Assembly (NCBI RefSeq): GCF_001037465.1
Contig: NZ_LFCV01000058.1
Location: 1-41,556 of the forward strand
Reading direction: 5' to 3'
Length of the DNA stretch: 41,556 nucleotides
DNA from: Xenorhabdus khoisanae
GTDB lineage: Bacteria > Pseudomonadota > Gammaproteobacteria > Enterobacterales > Enterobacteriaceae
The position numbers and the translations under genes were made by a program. The notes under the pieces were generated by a model. That model was not told where the DNA came from and did not search any database. It saw only the letters and a program-made list of their open reading frames with translations. Shown in pieces: positions 1 through 8,378 of this stretch. Position 1 is the stretch's first letter. Each line of letters starts with the position of its first letter.

Positions 1-283
1 GTATTATCTTGCGTCGGCATACTTGTCTAAAACTAATACACAGGGTTATCCACAGGAATAGTGGATAACTCAGCAAACCCTATTGGGCATGGGAGGTTGC
101 GGAGTTATCCTTGTTTATAAAATTCTCCAATAATGGAAAATTTTTATTCTATTTTAAAACTGAGTTGCACTATTTTTGAGCAAAAAATAGCGCAATCATT
201 GTTGAAATAAGGCATTTTTTATATAGAGAAACTAAATTTAACCTCTCTCCAGACGAGGATTTTAACTAACGCAAAGTAAACAA
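1..283. promoter_or_regulatory. Probable uvrB upstream region with two DnaA-box-like sites
   Basis: No gene is visible here. In E. coli bioD is followed by uvrB on the same strand, so this stretch is probably the uvrB leader, with uvrB lying off the left edge (inference). TTATCCACA at 46-54 is a perfect match to the DnaA-box consensus TTATNCACA. The opposite-strand copy AGTGGATAA at 60-68 differs at one base, so the two sites face each other across a 5-bp gap. The E. coli uvrB upstream region has also been reported to bind DnaA. I saw no clear LexA box in this part. Confidence 0.4.
165..195. repeat. Imperfect inverted repeat downstream of bioD
   Basis: The arms CTATTTTT (170-177) and AAAAATAG (183-190) pair perfectly around a 5-nt loop. 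TTGC at 165-168 and GCAA at 192-195 extend the stem past one mismatch. It lies about 90 bp beyond the bioD stop codon. It is AT-rich and lacks a T-tract, so it may be a weak transcript end or a protein site rather than a classical terminator. Confidence 0.3.
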
Positions 284-967
284 TTAGTTAACCAATGCAT
301 TAATGTTTATGTATTCACCTGCGTTATTATTATTAATTGATTCACCCAGATGAGGAATAACCCCCAACAAAGGTGCAGGTATCATACGTTCCAGCGTTTC
401 CAAATACGCTGACTGGCGTTTACCCGCTGGTTCGATTTCATTAGCAACCCAACCTGCCAATTTCAGTCCTGAATGCTGAATTGCTTTTGCTGTCAATACT
501 GCATGGTTGATACAGCCTAACTTGACACCCACAGTCAAAATTACGGGTAAATTCTCCTGAATCACCCAATCAGCAAAGGTCGTATTTTCCGATAATGGCG
601 TATACCATCCCCCCGCCCCTTCAATTAAAACCCAGTCAGATTTTGCCGCCAATACTTCCAATCCCTTTGATAATATTGAAAAATAAATGGGTTGGTTTAA
701 TTCGGCGCTTACGATATGGGGCGATGTAGGCTCCACAAATACCAAAGGATTCACTTCCTGATAAGTTAATGGCACAACACTATTACGCTGTAAAGCCAAG
801 GCATCACCATTACGTATCCCTTCAGTTGTTACTTCACTCCCCGATGCGACCGGTTTATAGCCTGCTGTTTGATATCCCTTTTTATTCGCCGCTTGCAGTA
901 AAGCGCAACTAACCACTGTTTTACCTACTTCAGTATCAGTTCCGGTAAGAAAATATTTACTTGTCAC
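284..967 (-). CDS. bioD: Dethiobiotin synthetase BioD
   Basis: BioD closes the ureido ring of dethiobiotin from 7,8-diaminopelargonate, CO2 and ATP in the cytoplasm; it is the penultimate step of biotin synthesis. The N-terminal P-loop GTDTEVGKT is intact, as are the family blocks GYKPVASGS, EPTSPHI, EGAGGW and GVKLGCINHA. I chose the GTG at 965-967 because it has GGAG at a good distance and gives 227 residues, close to E. coli BioD (225). The ATG at 988 would add seven unrelated residues. The start overlaps the end of bioC by 11 nt, which suggests translational coupling. It is the last gene of the bioBFCD operon. Confidence 0.96.
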   Translation of the reverse strand: MTSKYFLTGTDTEVGKTVVSCALLQAANKKGYQTAGYKPVASGSEVTTEGIRNGDALALQRNSVVPLTYQEVNPLVFVEPTSPHIVSAELNQPIYFSILSKGLEVLAAKSDWVLIEGAGGWYTPLSENTTFADWVIQENLPVILTVGVKLGCINHAVLTAKAIQHSGLKLAGWVANEIEPAGKRQSAYLETLERMIPAPLLGVIPHLGESINNNNAGEYININALVN

Positions 968-1730
968 AATGAATGACTCCAAAAGCAATTTGATAACTTA
1001 ATGGGTAGTTACCATTATTCCGTGGATATGCCTCATCAAGAGCATTTAGGCGTTTTCTGGTCATTAATCCCTGCTGACGTCCATGATGAAGATGCGTTGC
1101 ACCGATTCCTTTCAAAGAATTCAGTAAAGGCAGGAGCTGTGAATAATGCTGACGATATTGCCGTTGAATAACGTTATGTCGGTACGGTTGACATGCTTGT
1201 GTAATGGCTTTCAATGGCAAAAATTGATTAGTGTGCCGATAATCGTCTACCCGCTCCCACGCTGTTTCCAGTTCATGCAGCGAACCTTGTACGAGCGTGG
1301 AAAATACGATAAGTCCACCGGGACAGGTAACACGATAAAGCTCCTGCAAGGCACATGACAAATCATTGCACCACTGTACTGCCAGATTGCTGAAACAGAT
1401 ATCTACGCTGTTGCCGGCCAAGCCCAAGTGTTCAATATCCCCTTGCAGATAGTAATCAGCCACTTGCTGTTCCTGAGCATGGTTCAACATACCGGAAGCC
1501 AAATCCAACGCGATGACTTGTTTGCCTTGCTGTTTCCAACGGGCACTGAAAAAACCCGTTCCGCAACCCGCATCTAATACCCGCATACCGATATCTTCCG
1601 CCTGCGCCAGCGTCATCAGGTATTCACCCGTTTGCTGTTGCAGTTTAGCCACTGTGTCATACTTGGAAGCTGCACGCCCAAAAGCACCGGCAATGGCGTG
1701 CTTATTAACGGATTTAACAGCCAGATCCAT
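957..1730 (-). CDS. bioC: Malonyl-ACP O-methyltransferase BioC
   Basis: BioC methylates the free carboxyl of malonyl-ACP with S-adenosylmethionine, disguising it so that fatty-acid synthesis can build the pimeloyl chain of biotin. The SAM-binding motif DAGCGTGFF lies near residue 54, and NLAVQWC, LVQGSL and [11 protein letters not shown] are typical BioC blocks. It has 257 residues against 251 in E. coli. The ATG at 1730 has GAGG upstream and lies inside the end of bioF (17-nt overlap), so the operon is tightly packed. No bioH is in this window; the pimeloyl-ACP methyl esterase must be elsewhere. Confidence 0.95.
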   Translation of the reverse strand: MDLAVKSVNKHAIAGAFGRAASKYDTVAKLQQQTGEYLMTLAQAEDIGMRVLDAGCGTGFFSARWKQQGKQVIALDLASGMLNHAQEQQVADYYLQGDIEHLGLAGNSVDICFSNLAVQWCNDLSCALQELYRVTCPGGLIVFSTLVQGSLHELETAWERVDDYRHTNQFLPLKAITQACQPYRHNVIQRQYRQHYSQLLPLLNSLKGIGATHLHHGRQQGLMTRKRLNALDEAYPRNNGNYPLSYQIAFGVIHCDK

Positions 1731-2868
1731 ACAATGCCTCTAGTAATACATCAATATCCTGTTGGGTATGACTTGCCGTCAGTGTAATACGCAGGCGGGC
1801 ACTTTCCGGAGCAACAGTGGGAGGCAGTATCGCCGTAACCCACACATTTTTCTGTCTGAGCGAATGAGATAATTCGATACAGCGTTGGTTATCGCCTACA
1901 ATTAGCGGCTGAATCGCTGTTTCTGAATCCATCAGAGCAAGAGGTAAGTGCCGGGCTTCATGGCGAAAGTATTGAATGTTGTTGTGCAACATTTGACGCA
2001 GTTCATCCCCGGCCCTGATTTGTTGTACCGTTTCAGAGAGAGCAACTGCCTGCGCCGGTGGCATTGAAGTACTGTAAATCAGGTGTCGAGCGTATTGGAG
2101 CAAGTACTCTGCGGTTTGCTCATCACACAAGATTGCCGCGCCGCTCAGTCCAAATGCTTTGCCAAAGGTGACGACCAGAATTTCCGGTTTGACATTTTTC
2201 GCCCAGCAACTGCCGCGTCCTTCCTCTCCCTGAATACCAATACCGTGGGCATCATCCACCATCAGCCAACTCTTTGCAGAACTTGCTTGCTGAACAATAG
2301 CCTCAAGCGGGGCGCAATCTCCATCCATGCTAAAAATGCCTTCCGTTACCACCAGCGTTTTACCTGTGCACTTTTTTTCCAGATGCTGTTTCAACGAATT
2401 CACATCATTATGTAAAAAACGTCGTAGCTGTGCGGGCGAGTGCATAGCCGCTTCCATCAAAGAGGCATGGCTGAGGCGATCAGCAATAATGCGATCATTT
2501 TTTTCCATCAAAGCCGTAATCACACCTTGGTTGGCGGCATAACCAGAAATAAACAGCAAGGCGCGAGAGTAGCCCAACCATTCGGCTAATTGCTGTTCTA
2601 ATGTGTAATGCGCTGTTGTGTAACCCGTGACATGCCCCGAGCCTCCACTGCCCACACCATATTGCTCTGCGCCTTTCTGCCATGCAGCAATAATCTGAGG
2701 ATGCCGGCTCAATCCAAGATAATCGTTACTGGAGAAATTAAGATATTGACCATCTGGGGTGGATAATAAGCGTCCATCAGAACCCAGATGGACTTGTCTG
2801 CCACGCCATAAAGAGGTAGCCCGGCGTTCGGCCAAACGTCGGGAGAGTGAATCTGACCAGTTCATCAT
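1714..2868 (-). CDS. bioF: 8-amino-7-oxononanoate synthase BioF
   Basis: BioF is a PLP-dependent alpha-oxoamine synthase that condenses pimeloyl-ACP with L-alanine to form 7-keto-8-aminopelargonate. The PLP lysine is in TFGKAFG (about K237), and the DDAHG motif that contacts the cofactor is present near residue 205. Its 384 residues equal the E. coli length. Two adjacent ATGs (2868 and 2865) overlap the bioB stop codon, so translation is probably coupled to bioB. Either Met could be the start, since the spacing is too tight for an independent strong RBS. Confidence 0.96.
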   Translation of the reverse strand: MMNWSDSLSRRLAERRATSLWRGRQVHLGSDGRLLSTPDGQYLNFSSNDYLGLSRHPQIIAAWQKGAEQYGVGSGGSGHVTGYTTAHYTLEQQLAEWLGYSRALLFISGYAANQGVITALMEKNDRIIADRLSHASLMEAAMHSPAQLRRFLHNDVNSLKQHLEKKCTGKTLVVTEGIFSMDGDCAPLEAIVQQASSAKSWLMVDDAHGIGIQGEEGRGSCWAKNVKPEILVVTFGKAFGLSGAAILCDEQTAEYLLQYARHLIYSTSMPPAQAVALSETVQQIRAGDELRQMLHNNIQYFRHEARHLPLALMDSETAIQPLIVGDNQRCIELSHSLRQKNVWVTAILPPTVAPESARLRITLTASHTQQDIDVLLEALYGSGC

Positions 2869-3905
2869 ATTGCCGCATTGTAGAATTGTTCGTTATCAGC
2901 ACTATTAAAAATGGCTTCAGCCAAGTTTTGTTGCTGCTGATTGTCACCAAATGCCGTCTTTGTCTGTTGAGGGTTAATACCCAACCGGCGGAATAACTGG
3001 AGATCTTTATCTTCATCTGGATTTGGCGTGGTCAGCAATTTACAGCCGTAGAAAATGGAATTGGCCCCCGCCATAAAGCACATGGCCTGAGTTTGCTCGT
3101 TCATCTGTTCACGTCCTGCGGATAAACGGACATGCGATTTCGGCATCATAATTCTCGCTATGGCAATGGTACGGATAAAGTCAAAAGGATCGACATCTTC
3201 GTTGTTTTCCATTGGCGTGCCTTTCACTTTTACCAGCATATTGATAGGCACACTTTCCGGTGGCTTCGGTAAATTTGCCAGTTGTACCAATAATGCGGCC
3301 CGGTCACGTATCTGTTCGCCCAGACCTACAATACCGCCTGAGCAAACTTTAATGCCTGCATCCCGGACATTATCCAATGTATCCAGCCTGTCCTGATAAC
3401 TGCGGGTCGTGATGATATTGCCGTAAAACTCTGGTGAGGTGTCTAAGTTATGGTTATAGTAATCCAGACCTGCCTCTGCCAAACGCTGTGCCTGAGAGTG
3501 ATTCAGCATTCCCAAAGTCATGCAGGTTTCCATTCCCAATGCTTTGACTTCCTTAACCATTTTTTCCAGATACGGCATATCACGTTCATGCGGGTTCTTC
3601 CAGGCAGCCCCCATACAGAAGCGGGTGGAGCCAGCATTTTTAGCTTTATGCGCGGATTCAATGACTTTTTCCACTTCCATCAACCGCTCTTTTTCCAAAC
3701 CCGTTTTATAGCGGGAACTTTGTGGACAGTATTTGCAATCTTCGGGACAAGCGCCGGTTTTTATTGACAGTAATGTACTGACTTGTACCTGTTGTGGATC
3801 AAAATGTTCGCGGTGTATTTGCTGTGCCTGAAATAACAACTCAAAAAAAGGTTTATCAAACAAATCCTGTGCCTGCTTGATAGTCCATTGTTGACGCTCG
3901 CTCAC
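2865..3905 (-). CDS. bioB: Biotin synthase BioB
   Basis: BioB is a radical-SAM enzyme that inserts sulfur into dethiobiotin to make biotin. The CxxxCxxC cluster motif (CPEDCKYC) for the SAM-bound 4Fe-4S cluster is intact, as are [10 protein letters not shown] and the RLSAGRE block that supplies the 2Fe-2S arginine. I place the start at the GTG (3903-3905), preceded by GGAG. This gives 346 residues, exactly the E. coli length, beginning SERQQWT after the start. An in-frame ATG at 3968 would place the start inside the BirA operator and add 21 unrelated residues. First gene of bioBFCD, divergent from bioA. Confidence 0.96.
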   Translation of the reverse strand: MSERQQWTIKQAQDLFDKPFFELLFQAQQIHREHFDPQQVQVSTLLSIKTGACPEDCKYCPQSSRYKTGLEKERLMEVEKVIESAHKAKNAGSTRFCMGAAWKNPHERDMPYLEKMVKEVKALGMETCMTLGMLNHSQAQRLAEAGLDYYNHNLDTSPEFYGNIITTRSYQDRLDTLDNVRDAGIKVCSGGIVGLGEQIRDRAALLVQLANLPKPPESVPINMLVKVKGTPMENNEDVDPFDFIRTIAIARIMMPKSHVRLSAGREQMNEQTQAMCFMAGANSIFYGCKLLTTPNPDEDKDLQLFRRLGINPQQTKTAFGDNQQQQNLAEAIFNSADNEQFYNAAI

Positions 3906-3957
3906 AATAACATCTCCAATATGAAAAAATATTGCCAGTTTAAATAACGCCGTTATC

Positions 3958-3991
3958 ATGTCAACCAAAACTAACGACCACAGGTTTACAA
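3958..3991. promoter_or_regulatory. BirA (biotin repressor) operator between bioB and bioA
   Basis: The right half GGTTTACAA (3983-3991) matches the enterobacterial BirA half-site perfectly. The left half ATGTCAACC (3958-3966) matches TTGTAAACC at 7 of 9 positions. The 16-nt spacer falls in the range known for this family. The site lies between the divergent bioB and bioA starts, the position of the E. coli operator, so biotin-bound BirA should repress both directions. Confidence 0.85.
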
Positions 3992-4001
3992 GTAATTTGT
4001 T

Positions 4002-5270
4002 ATGAATCCTTCAGATATTGAATTTGACCTGCGCCATATTTGGCATCCCTATACATCTATGACCCATCCACTTCCTACCTATCCTGTTGTATCTGCGACA
4101 GGTGTGGAACTGGTTTTATCAGATGGACGCAAGCTCATTGATGGTATGTCTTCATGGTGGGCAGCTATTCACGGCTATAATCATCCTGTACTCAATGAGG
4201 CCGCAAAATCGCAGATCGATAAGATGTCCCATGTTATGTTTGGCGGCATTACCCATCCTCCTGCGGTGGAACTGTGTAAACAATTAGTGGCGATGACGCC
4301 TGATTCTCTGGAATGTGTTTTTTTGGCTGATTCAGGCTCTGTTGCTGTCGAAGTTGCCCTAAAAATGGCCTTGCAATACTGGCAGGCCAAAGGGAAAAAA
4401 CGCCAGCGCTTTTTGACACTGCGTCATGGTTATCATGGCGATACCTTTGGTGCTATGTCTGTCTGTGATCCCGATAATTCCATGCATAACCTATATAAAG
4501 GTTATCTGCCAAACCATCTATTCGCTGATGCGCCTCAATGCCAGTTCGGTGATAAATGGCAGCCAGAAGATATCGATTCTTTTAAACGATTATTGTTGCA
4601 ATATCATGATGAAATCGCCGCCGTGGTTCTGGAGCCAATTGTTCAGGGGGCAGGTGGAATGCGGATTTATCATCCGGAATATCTGCGTCAAGTTCGCCAG
4701 CTCTGTGATGAATATCAGATCCTGCTGATTGCAGATGAGATAGCGACTGGATTTGGACGAACAGGTAAATTATTTGCCTGTGAACATGCACAGATCGAGC
4801 CGGATATTTTATGTTTAGGCAAGGCGTTGACGGGAGGATATATGACATTATCAGCAACACTGACAACTCGTCATGTCGCTGAAACTATTAGTCAAGGTGA
4901 AGCGGGTTGTTTTATGCATGGCCCAACTTTTATGGGGAATCCACTCGCATGTGCTGTCGCCAGTGCCAACCTCAAATTACTCTCCGATAGCCCGTGGCAA
5001 CAACATATTCAGTCCATTGAAACTCAATTAAAAGCGGAATTAATTCCGTTAAGATCACATAGTGCAGTCGAAAATGTGCGGATATTGGGTGCTATCGGCG
5101 TTGTTGAAATGAAACTCCCTGTTGATGTGGCTTCACTACAACGCCATTTTGTTCAACATGGCGTATGGATCAGGCCATTTGGCCGGTTAATTTATTTAAT
5201 GCCACCTTATATTATTCAGCCGGAACAACTGTCAAGGCTGACAAATGCGATCACCAATTCGGTGAGTTAA
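4002..5270 (+). CDS. bioA: Adenosylmethionine-8-amino-7-oxononanoate aminotransferase BioA
   Basis: BioA transfers an amino group from SAM to 7-keto-8-aminopelargonate, giving 7,8-diaminopelargonate. It is a class III PLP aminotransferase: the Schiff-base lysine is K274 in CLGKALTGG, the cofactor aspartate lies in [14 protein letters not shown] (about residues 242-254), and [13 protein letters not shown] is the substrate-pocket block. It has 422 residues against 429 in E. coli. The ATG follows the operator by 10 nt with only a weak Shine-Dalgarno sequence, as is usual for bioA. It is transcribed alone, divergently from bioBFCD. Confidence 0.96.
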   Translation: MNPSDIEFDLRHIWHPYTSMTHPLPTYPVVSATGVELVLSDGRKLIDGMSSWWAAIHGYNHPVLNEAAKSQIDKMSHVMFGGITHPPAVELCKQLVAMTPDSLECVFLADSGSVAVEVALKMALQYWQAKGKKRQRFLTLRHGYHGDTFGAMSVCDPDNSMHNLYKGYLPNHLFADAPQCQFGDKWQPEDIDSFKRLLLQYHDEIAAVVLEPIVQGAGGMRIYHPEYLRQVRQLCDEYQILLIADEIATGFGRTGKLFACEHAQIEPDILCLGKALTGGYMTLSATLTTRHVAETISQGEAGCFMHGPTFMGNPLACAVASANLKLLSDSPWQQHIQSIETQLKAELIPLRSHSAVENVRILGAIGVVEMKLPVDVASLQRHFVQHGVWIRPFGRLIYLMPPYIIQPEQLSRLTNAITNSVS

Positions 5271-5320
5271 AGATAATAACCAATATTGGCTGTAACAGCA
5301 GTTTATTGAATAACGAAATA

Positions 5321-5420
5321 TATACCCAATAGATTTTGAGTTGCATAACGGCGGTAGAAAACAAATCCTCGGGATCATAGAAAATTTATATGATTGTGGT
5401 GAGTGGATACCGCCCAATTG
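5321..5420. repeat. Degenerate ERIC-like element downstream of bioA
   Basis: The left end TATACCCAATAGATTTTGAG continues into TTGCATAACGGCGG, the conserved left arm of ERIC (enterobacterial repetitive intergenic consensus). It is followed by a decayed central core (AAATCCTCGGGATCATAG) and a GGTGAGTGGATACCGCCCAA right portion, and the far right arm is missing. The rest of the 387-bp gap 5271-5657 shows no gene; an AT-rich promoter region for the next gene occupies 5540-5657. Confidence 0.7.
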
Positions 5421-5555
5421 ACCACATAGAAAACAATAATGTTTCGTAAACAAAAAATAATTGCGTTCTCTTAGAACACTAAAAAGTTATTAAGATAAAC
5501 TTGGTTGATAACCATTAATAATGAGCCAATAAGTACTTTATATCACTTACCCAGG

Positions 5556-5574
5556 ATTTTCATGATATATTCAA
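5556..5574 (+). promoter_or_regulatory. Extended -10 promoter element of the first Vap-like gene
   Basis: The motif ATTTTCATGATATATTCAA contains TG-A-TATATT (5563-5571), an extended -10 hexamer one base off TATAAT. Almost the same 18 bp recur at 6388-6405 before the second paralogue. I see no good -35 box in either case, which fits an extended -10 promoter. It lies about 84 nt upstream of the start codon. Confidence 0.5.
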
Positions 5575-5657
5575 GGAAATAACTTTCTCCATGAAATTAT
5601 TCTACATAATACTTACTTAAGAAACAAAAATATTTTAAAAGGAAAGAGGAATCAACC

Positions 5658-6227
5658 ATGAATAAAGAAGAATTAGCTCTCCCCGACATGGAAGACATGC
5701 AAAAGGCATTTGAAGTATCTAAAAAAATATATAAAGATCAACAATCTCACTATGAAAGTGTTTCAAAAGAAAAACCTGAATTAGCACATCTATTTACTAT
5801 GCACCCCAAAATGATTTCGCTATGTGGTTATGGCAATGGGCTGTCAGAATATATTAGTGGTTATTTTAATATTAATACATATCGACAGTGCGGAAATTAT
5901 CCGTTTATTCAATTATCTTCTTTTGCTACAATCGGAAATGCTCCCAACTATGGACAAAGAGTAAATTTCAACGGGTATATTCAGGGTGGGTATGATATGC
6001 CTGAAGTTCATTTTGAAAATCTTTTCCTTGGTGGAGTCGTGCAAAACATTCAATCCATTATCAATGCCCCACTAAATTTTCAACTATTTATTAATCCAGA
6101 AAATGTTATTTTGCGCCTTTTTGAATGGAATATTTATTTAGGTGATTTAGTTACTATATATCAACATAACTTCCAAGCTCCTATGCCCATTGAATTTTCA
6201 GGCACGGGTTCTTTTACTTTTGCGTAA
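5658..6227 (+). CDS. Putative VapA/VapB-family protein (first tandem copy)
   Basis: A 189-residue protein with no signal peptide or membrane helix. Residues 1-46 look helical and charged (KEKPELAHLF is shared with the next gene). Residues 60-189 are rich in alternating beta strands with glycine turns: YISGYFNINTY, NFNGYIQGGY, LFLGGVVQN, NAPLNFQLFIN, NIYLGDL, SGTGSF. The layout of the last third, a hydrophobic strand, then a LG turn, then G-x-G-S-F at the end, recalls the eight-strand barrel of Rhodococcus equi VapA. I infer membership by pattern only, so treat it as tentative. The RBS GGAAAGAGGA is strong. The gene is visibly AT-richer than its neighbours and sits where E. coli has ybhB-ybhJ, suggesting acquisition. 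The function is unknown. Confidence 0.5.
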   Translation: MNKEELALPDMEDMQKAFEVSKKIYKDQQSHYESVSKEKPELAHLFTMHPKMISLCGYGNGLSEYISGYFNINTYRQCGNYPFIQLSSFATIGNAPNYGQRVNFNGYIQGGYDMPEVHFENLFLGGVVQNIQSIINAPLNFQLFINPENVILRLFEWNIYLGDLVTIYQHNFQAPMPIEFSGTGSFTFA

Positions 6228-6235
6228 TATCAATT

Positions 6236-6258
6236 AGCCGCGCCAAAACAGCGCGGCT
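6236..6258. terminator. GC-rich hairpin after the first Vap-like gene
   Basis: AGCCGCGC (6236-6243) and GCGCGGCT (6251-6258) form a perfect 8-bp stem with a 7-nt loop, 8 nt beyond the stop codon. No strong T-tract follows on +, so termination may be inefficient and allow read-through into the second copy. The same stem core, GCCGCGC/GCGCGGC, recurs at 7216-7237. Confidence 0.5.
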
Positions 6259-6387
6259 CAGTAATCCCTTTGATAATTTAACTCGCCTTTCTGATAAAAA
6301 ATAAAAGTACGTTACTACATCCTCTAAAAACACTCACTGACAAATATTAGTTACCAACTTCCGGTGCATTAGGCCACCTAAAAATAA

Positions 6388-6405
6388 ATTTTCTGATATA
6401 TTCAA
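6388..6405 (+). promoter_or_regulatory. Extended -10 promoter element of the second Vap-like gene
   Basis: ATTTTCTGATATATTCAA includes TG-A-TATATT (6394-6402). It matches the element at 5556-5574 except for one missing A. It ends 40 nt before the start codon. Its conservation in otherwise diverged upstream DNA suggests that both genes are expressed under the same conditions. Confidence 0.5.
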
Positions 6406-6445
6406 TCTAGAAATTACATTCATTGAAATAAAACAGGAGCATATT

Positions 6446-7018
6446 ATGAATAATGAAAATTTAATTAATCCTTCTAACGAAGAAATGCAGGTTATATTTG
6501 AACAATCTAAAAATAGCTATGAGAAAGAAATTTCACATTATGAAGCTCTGGTGAAAGAAAAGCCTGAGTTAGCCCATCTGTTTGCAGAGAATCTTAAGGA
6601 AGAGTCTTTAACCTCTCCTGTACGATTACAAACAGAGTTTATTAGTGGGCTTTTTAATATTAATACCTACCATCAATATGGAAGTTATCCCTTTATCCAA
6701 GTATCATCTTATCCTGCTATAATTGGACAAGATCCTAATACAGGGAAAAGAACGAATTTTAATGGTTATATTTATGGTGGATATAATACGCCACTGATAA
6801 ATTTTAATAATATTCATCTTGGTGGGGTTGTAAAAAACACTCAATCTATTGTAAATGTGCCACTCAACTTCCAACTTTATATTTATCCAAGAAATATTGC
6901 CCTGCGTCTACTTAGCGGAAATATCTATTTAGGCGATTTGTACTCTATGGCTCAGAATCATATATTGATCACATACCCTATTGTTTTATCAGGGGTTGGG
7001 ACTTTTAACTTGATTTAA
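6446..7018 (+). CDS. Putative VapA/VapB-family protein (second tandem copy)
   Basis: A 190-residue paralogue of the preceding gene; my hand alignment gives about 54% identity with a single one-residue gap. The most conserved blocks are KEKPELAHLF, ISGxFNINTY, YPFIQxSS, NFNGYIxGGY, LGGVVxNxQSI, PLNFQLxI and NIYLGDL. The linker around residues 50-65 and the last strand differ most, which suggests diversified exposed loops on a constrained barrel. There is no signal peptide and no cysteine. The RBS is CAGGAG, and the gene carries its own promoter motif. As with the first copy, the VapA-like assignment is inferred from pattern. If correct, these may be host-interaction proteins delivered without a Sec signal. 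Confidence 0.5.
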   Translation: MNNENLINPSNEEMQVIFEQSKNSYEKEISHYEALVKEKPELAHLFAENLKEESLTSPVRLQTEFISGLFNINTYHQYGSYPFIQVSSYPAIIGQDPNTGKRTNFNGYIYGGYNTPLINFNNIHLGGVVKNTQSIVNVPLNFQLYIYPRNIALRLLSGNIYLGDLYSMAQNHILITYPIVLSGVGTFNLI

Positions 7019-7138
7019 GTGAAAACTGTATTAATGCATCATCCTAGAATCAATCATCTATTTGATGAAAAATAGACTTTGATCTTCAGTTTTTAATTTT
7101 CAGCTCTTAATTTGTAGTACTGAGGCAAAGGAATATCT

Positions 7139-7170
7139 CCCCAGTCATACAGTTAATTGTGTGACTGGGG
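7139..7170. repeat. Strong stem-loop resembling an ERIC core
   Basis: CCCCAGTCATACAG (7139-7152) pairs with TTGTGTGACTGGGG (7157-7170) around TTAA, a 14-bp stem with two G-T wobbles. GTGACTGGGG is the right half of the ERIC central hairpin, but the ERIC ends are not recognisable around it. It lies about 120 bp after the second Vap-like gene and may act as its transcript end. The remaining DNA between 7019 and 7215 shows nothing else. Confidence 0.5.
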
Positions 7171-7206
7171 GAAATTAATCACAACTTACGTTCATAAATA
7201 TTGCAA

Positions 7207-7237
7207 TAAAAACTTGCCGCGCCCAAGATAGCGCGGC
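7207..7237 (-). terminator. Intrinsic terminator of pgl
   Basis: Read on the minus strand, GCCGCGC and GCGCGGC (7231-7237 and 7216-7222) form a 7-bp GC stem with an 8-nt loop. It is followed by AAGTTTTTATT, a usable T-tract. It starts 6 nt beyond the pgl stop codon. Confidence 0.75.
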
Positions 7238-7243
7238 TCAGGT

Positions 7244-8230
7244 TTACAATGCTAATACCGTTACCCACATCGGGCCTTTGCCAACCGGATAACGCGCCAG
7301 TTGAGTGAGTTCTCCCGAATATTTGTCAATGCGTGATACTGAAATATGATCTGATTTTTGTCCTGATGCAATGAGGAAATTACCACTGTGATCAATGGCA
7401 AAACCACGCGGTTGGGTTTCTGTTGGGTAATGTCCGGCCAATGTCAGGTGATAACCCTCTTCTGATACAAGGAAATGGCTGATCAGGCTCTCTGAACGTT
7501 CACTGGTATAGAGATGGCGGCCATCCGGTGTAATGTGAATATCAGCCGACCAACGAACACTGGAAAAATCCGTTGGCAGTGAATCAACCGATTGCACAAT
7601 GCGATATTTTTCCCATTTATGCAAAACATCAACGGTTGAATCCAACTCATTAATGCAATAAATCGCCTGTTTTTCAGGATGGAAAGCCATATGACGCGGG
7701 CCTGCGCCTGCTGCTGCGGTGATTTTATCAGCCCTGCTTTCTGTCAGGTAACCTTGCTTATCCAAATTGAAAACACGGATATGATCTTCTTTCAGGCATG
7801 GAACCAGTAGTTGGCGATTTTCCCGATCAATATTAGCAGAATGCGGCGCTTGCAAACCTTCTACAACTTGAATCGGAGCCTTGACGATACCGTTTTCATC
7901 AATCGGATGAACACTTAAGTTATTGAAACTGTAAGAAGCAGAAAATAAAAAACGCCCTGCTCTGTCGGTTGAGATATGCGTCGGGCTACCCGGCAATGGG
8001 GCAATCGCCTGCTGTTCAAGGCATCCATCTTCCCCGATGATATAAGTTACTATGCTGAATTGGGGGCGAATTCCCACATATAAGTGTTTGCCAACAGAAT
8101 GAACCACCATCGGCTGTACTTCACCGGGTGCATTTACTGTCTGAAGAAGCGAAAGTTCTCCTGCTGTATTAAGCGACCATACGTGAATTTGCCGGCTATT
8201 CGGGCTGGCTGTATAAACCACCTGTTTCAT
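7244..8230 (-). CDS. pgl: 6-phosphogluconolactonase Pgl
   Basis: Pgl hydrolyses 6-phosphogluconolactone to 6-phosphogluconate, the second step of the oxidative pentose phosphate pathway, in the cytoplasm. It belongs to the seven-bladed beta-propeller (YbhE-type) lactonases. Recognisable blocks are [47 protein letters not shown] and GKGPMWV. It has 328 residues against 331 in E. coli. The RBS AAGGAGAG precedes the ATG. It is monocistronic, ends in an intrinsic terminator, and is divergent from ybhA as in E. coli order. Confidence 0.95.
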   Translation of the reverse strand: MKQVVYTASPNSRQIHVWSLNTAGELSLLQTVNAPGEVQPMVVHSVGKHLYVGIRPQFSIVTYIIGEDGCLEQQAIAPLPGSPTHISTDRAGRFLFSASYSFNNLSVHPIDENGIVKAPIQVVEGLQAPHSANIDRENRQLLVPCLKEDHIRVFNLDKQGYLTESRADKITAAAGAGPRHMAFHPEKQAIYCINELDSTVDVLHKWEKYRIVQSVDSLPTDFSSVRWSADIHITPDGRHLYTSERSESLISHFLVSEEGYHLTLAGHYPTETQPRGFAIDHSGNFLIASGQKSDHISVSRIDKYSGELTQLARYPVGKGPMWVTVLAL

Positions 8231-8315
8231 TTTCTCTCCTTAATGCTTCATTACCATTTCATTGATCTGTAATGACTCTTGAAAACTTTTGTCTGTTAAA
8301 CTGCTCACATAACAG

Positions 8316-8342
8316 TTCAACTATTTTTGGCTACTGTATAAT
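8316..8342 (+). promoter_or_regulatory. Probable ybhA promoter
   Basis: A perfect -10 hexamer TATAAT at 8337-8342 lies 36 nt before the ybhA start. The best -35 candidate is TTCAAC (8316-8321) with a short 15-nt spacer, so the -35 assignment is weak. Confidence 0.45.
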
Positions 8343-8378
8343 ATTTGCTTACACCATAGATAACTAAGAGGCTAACTC

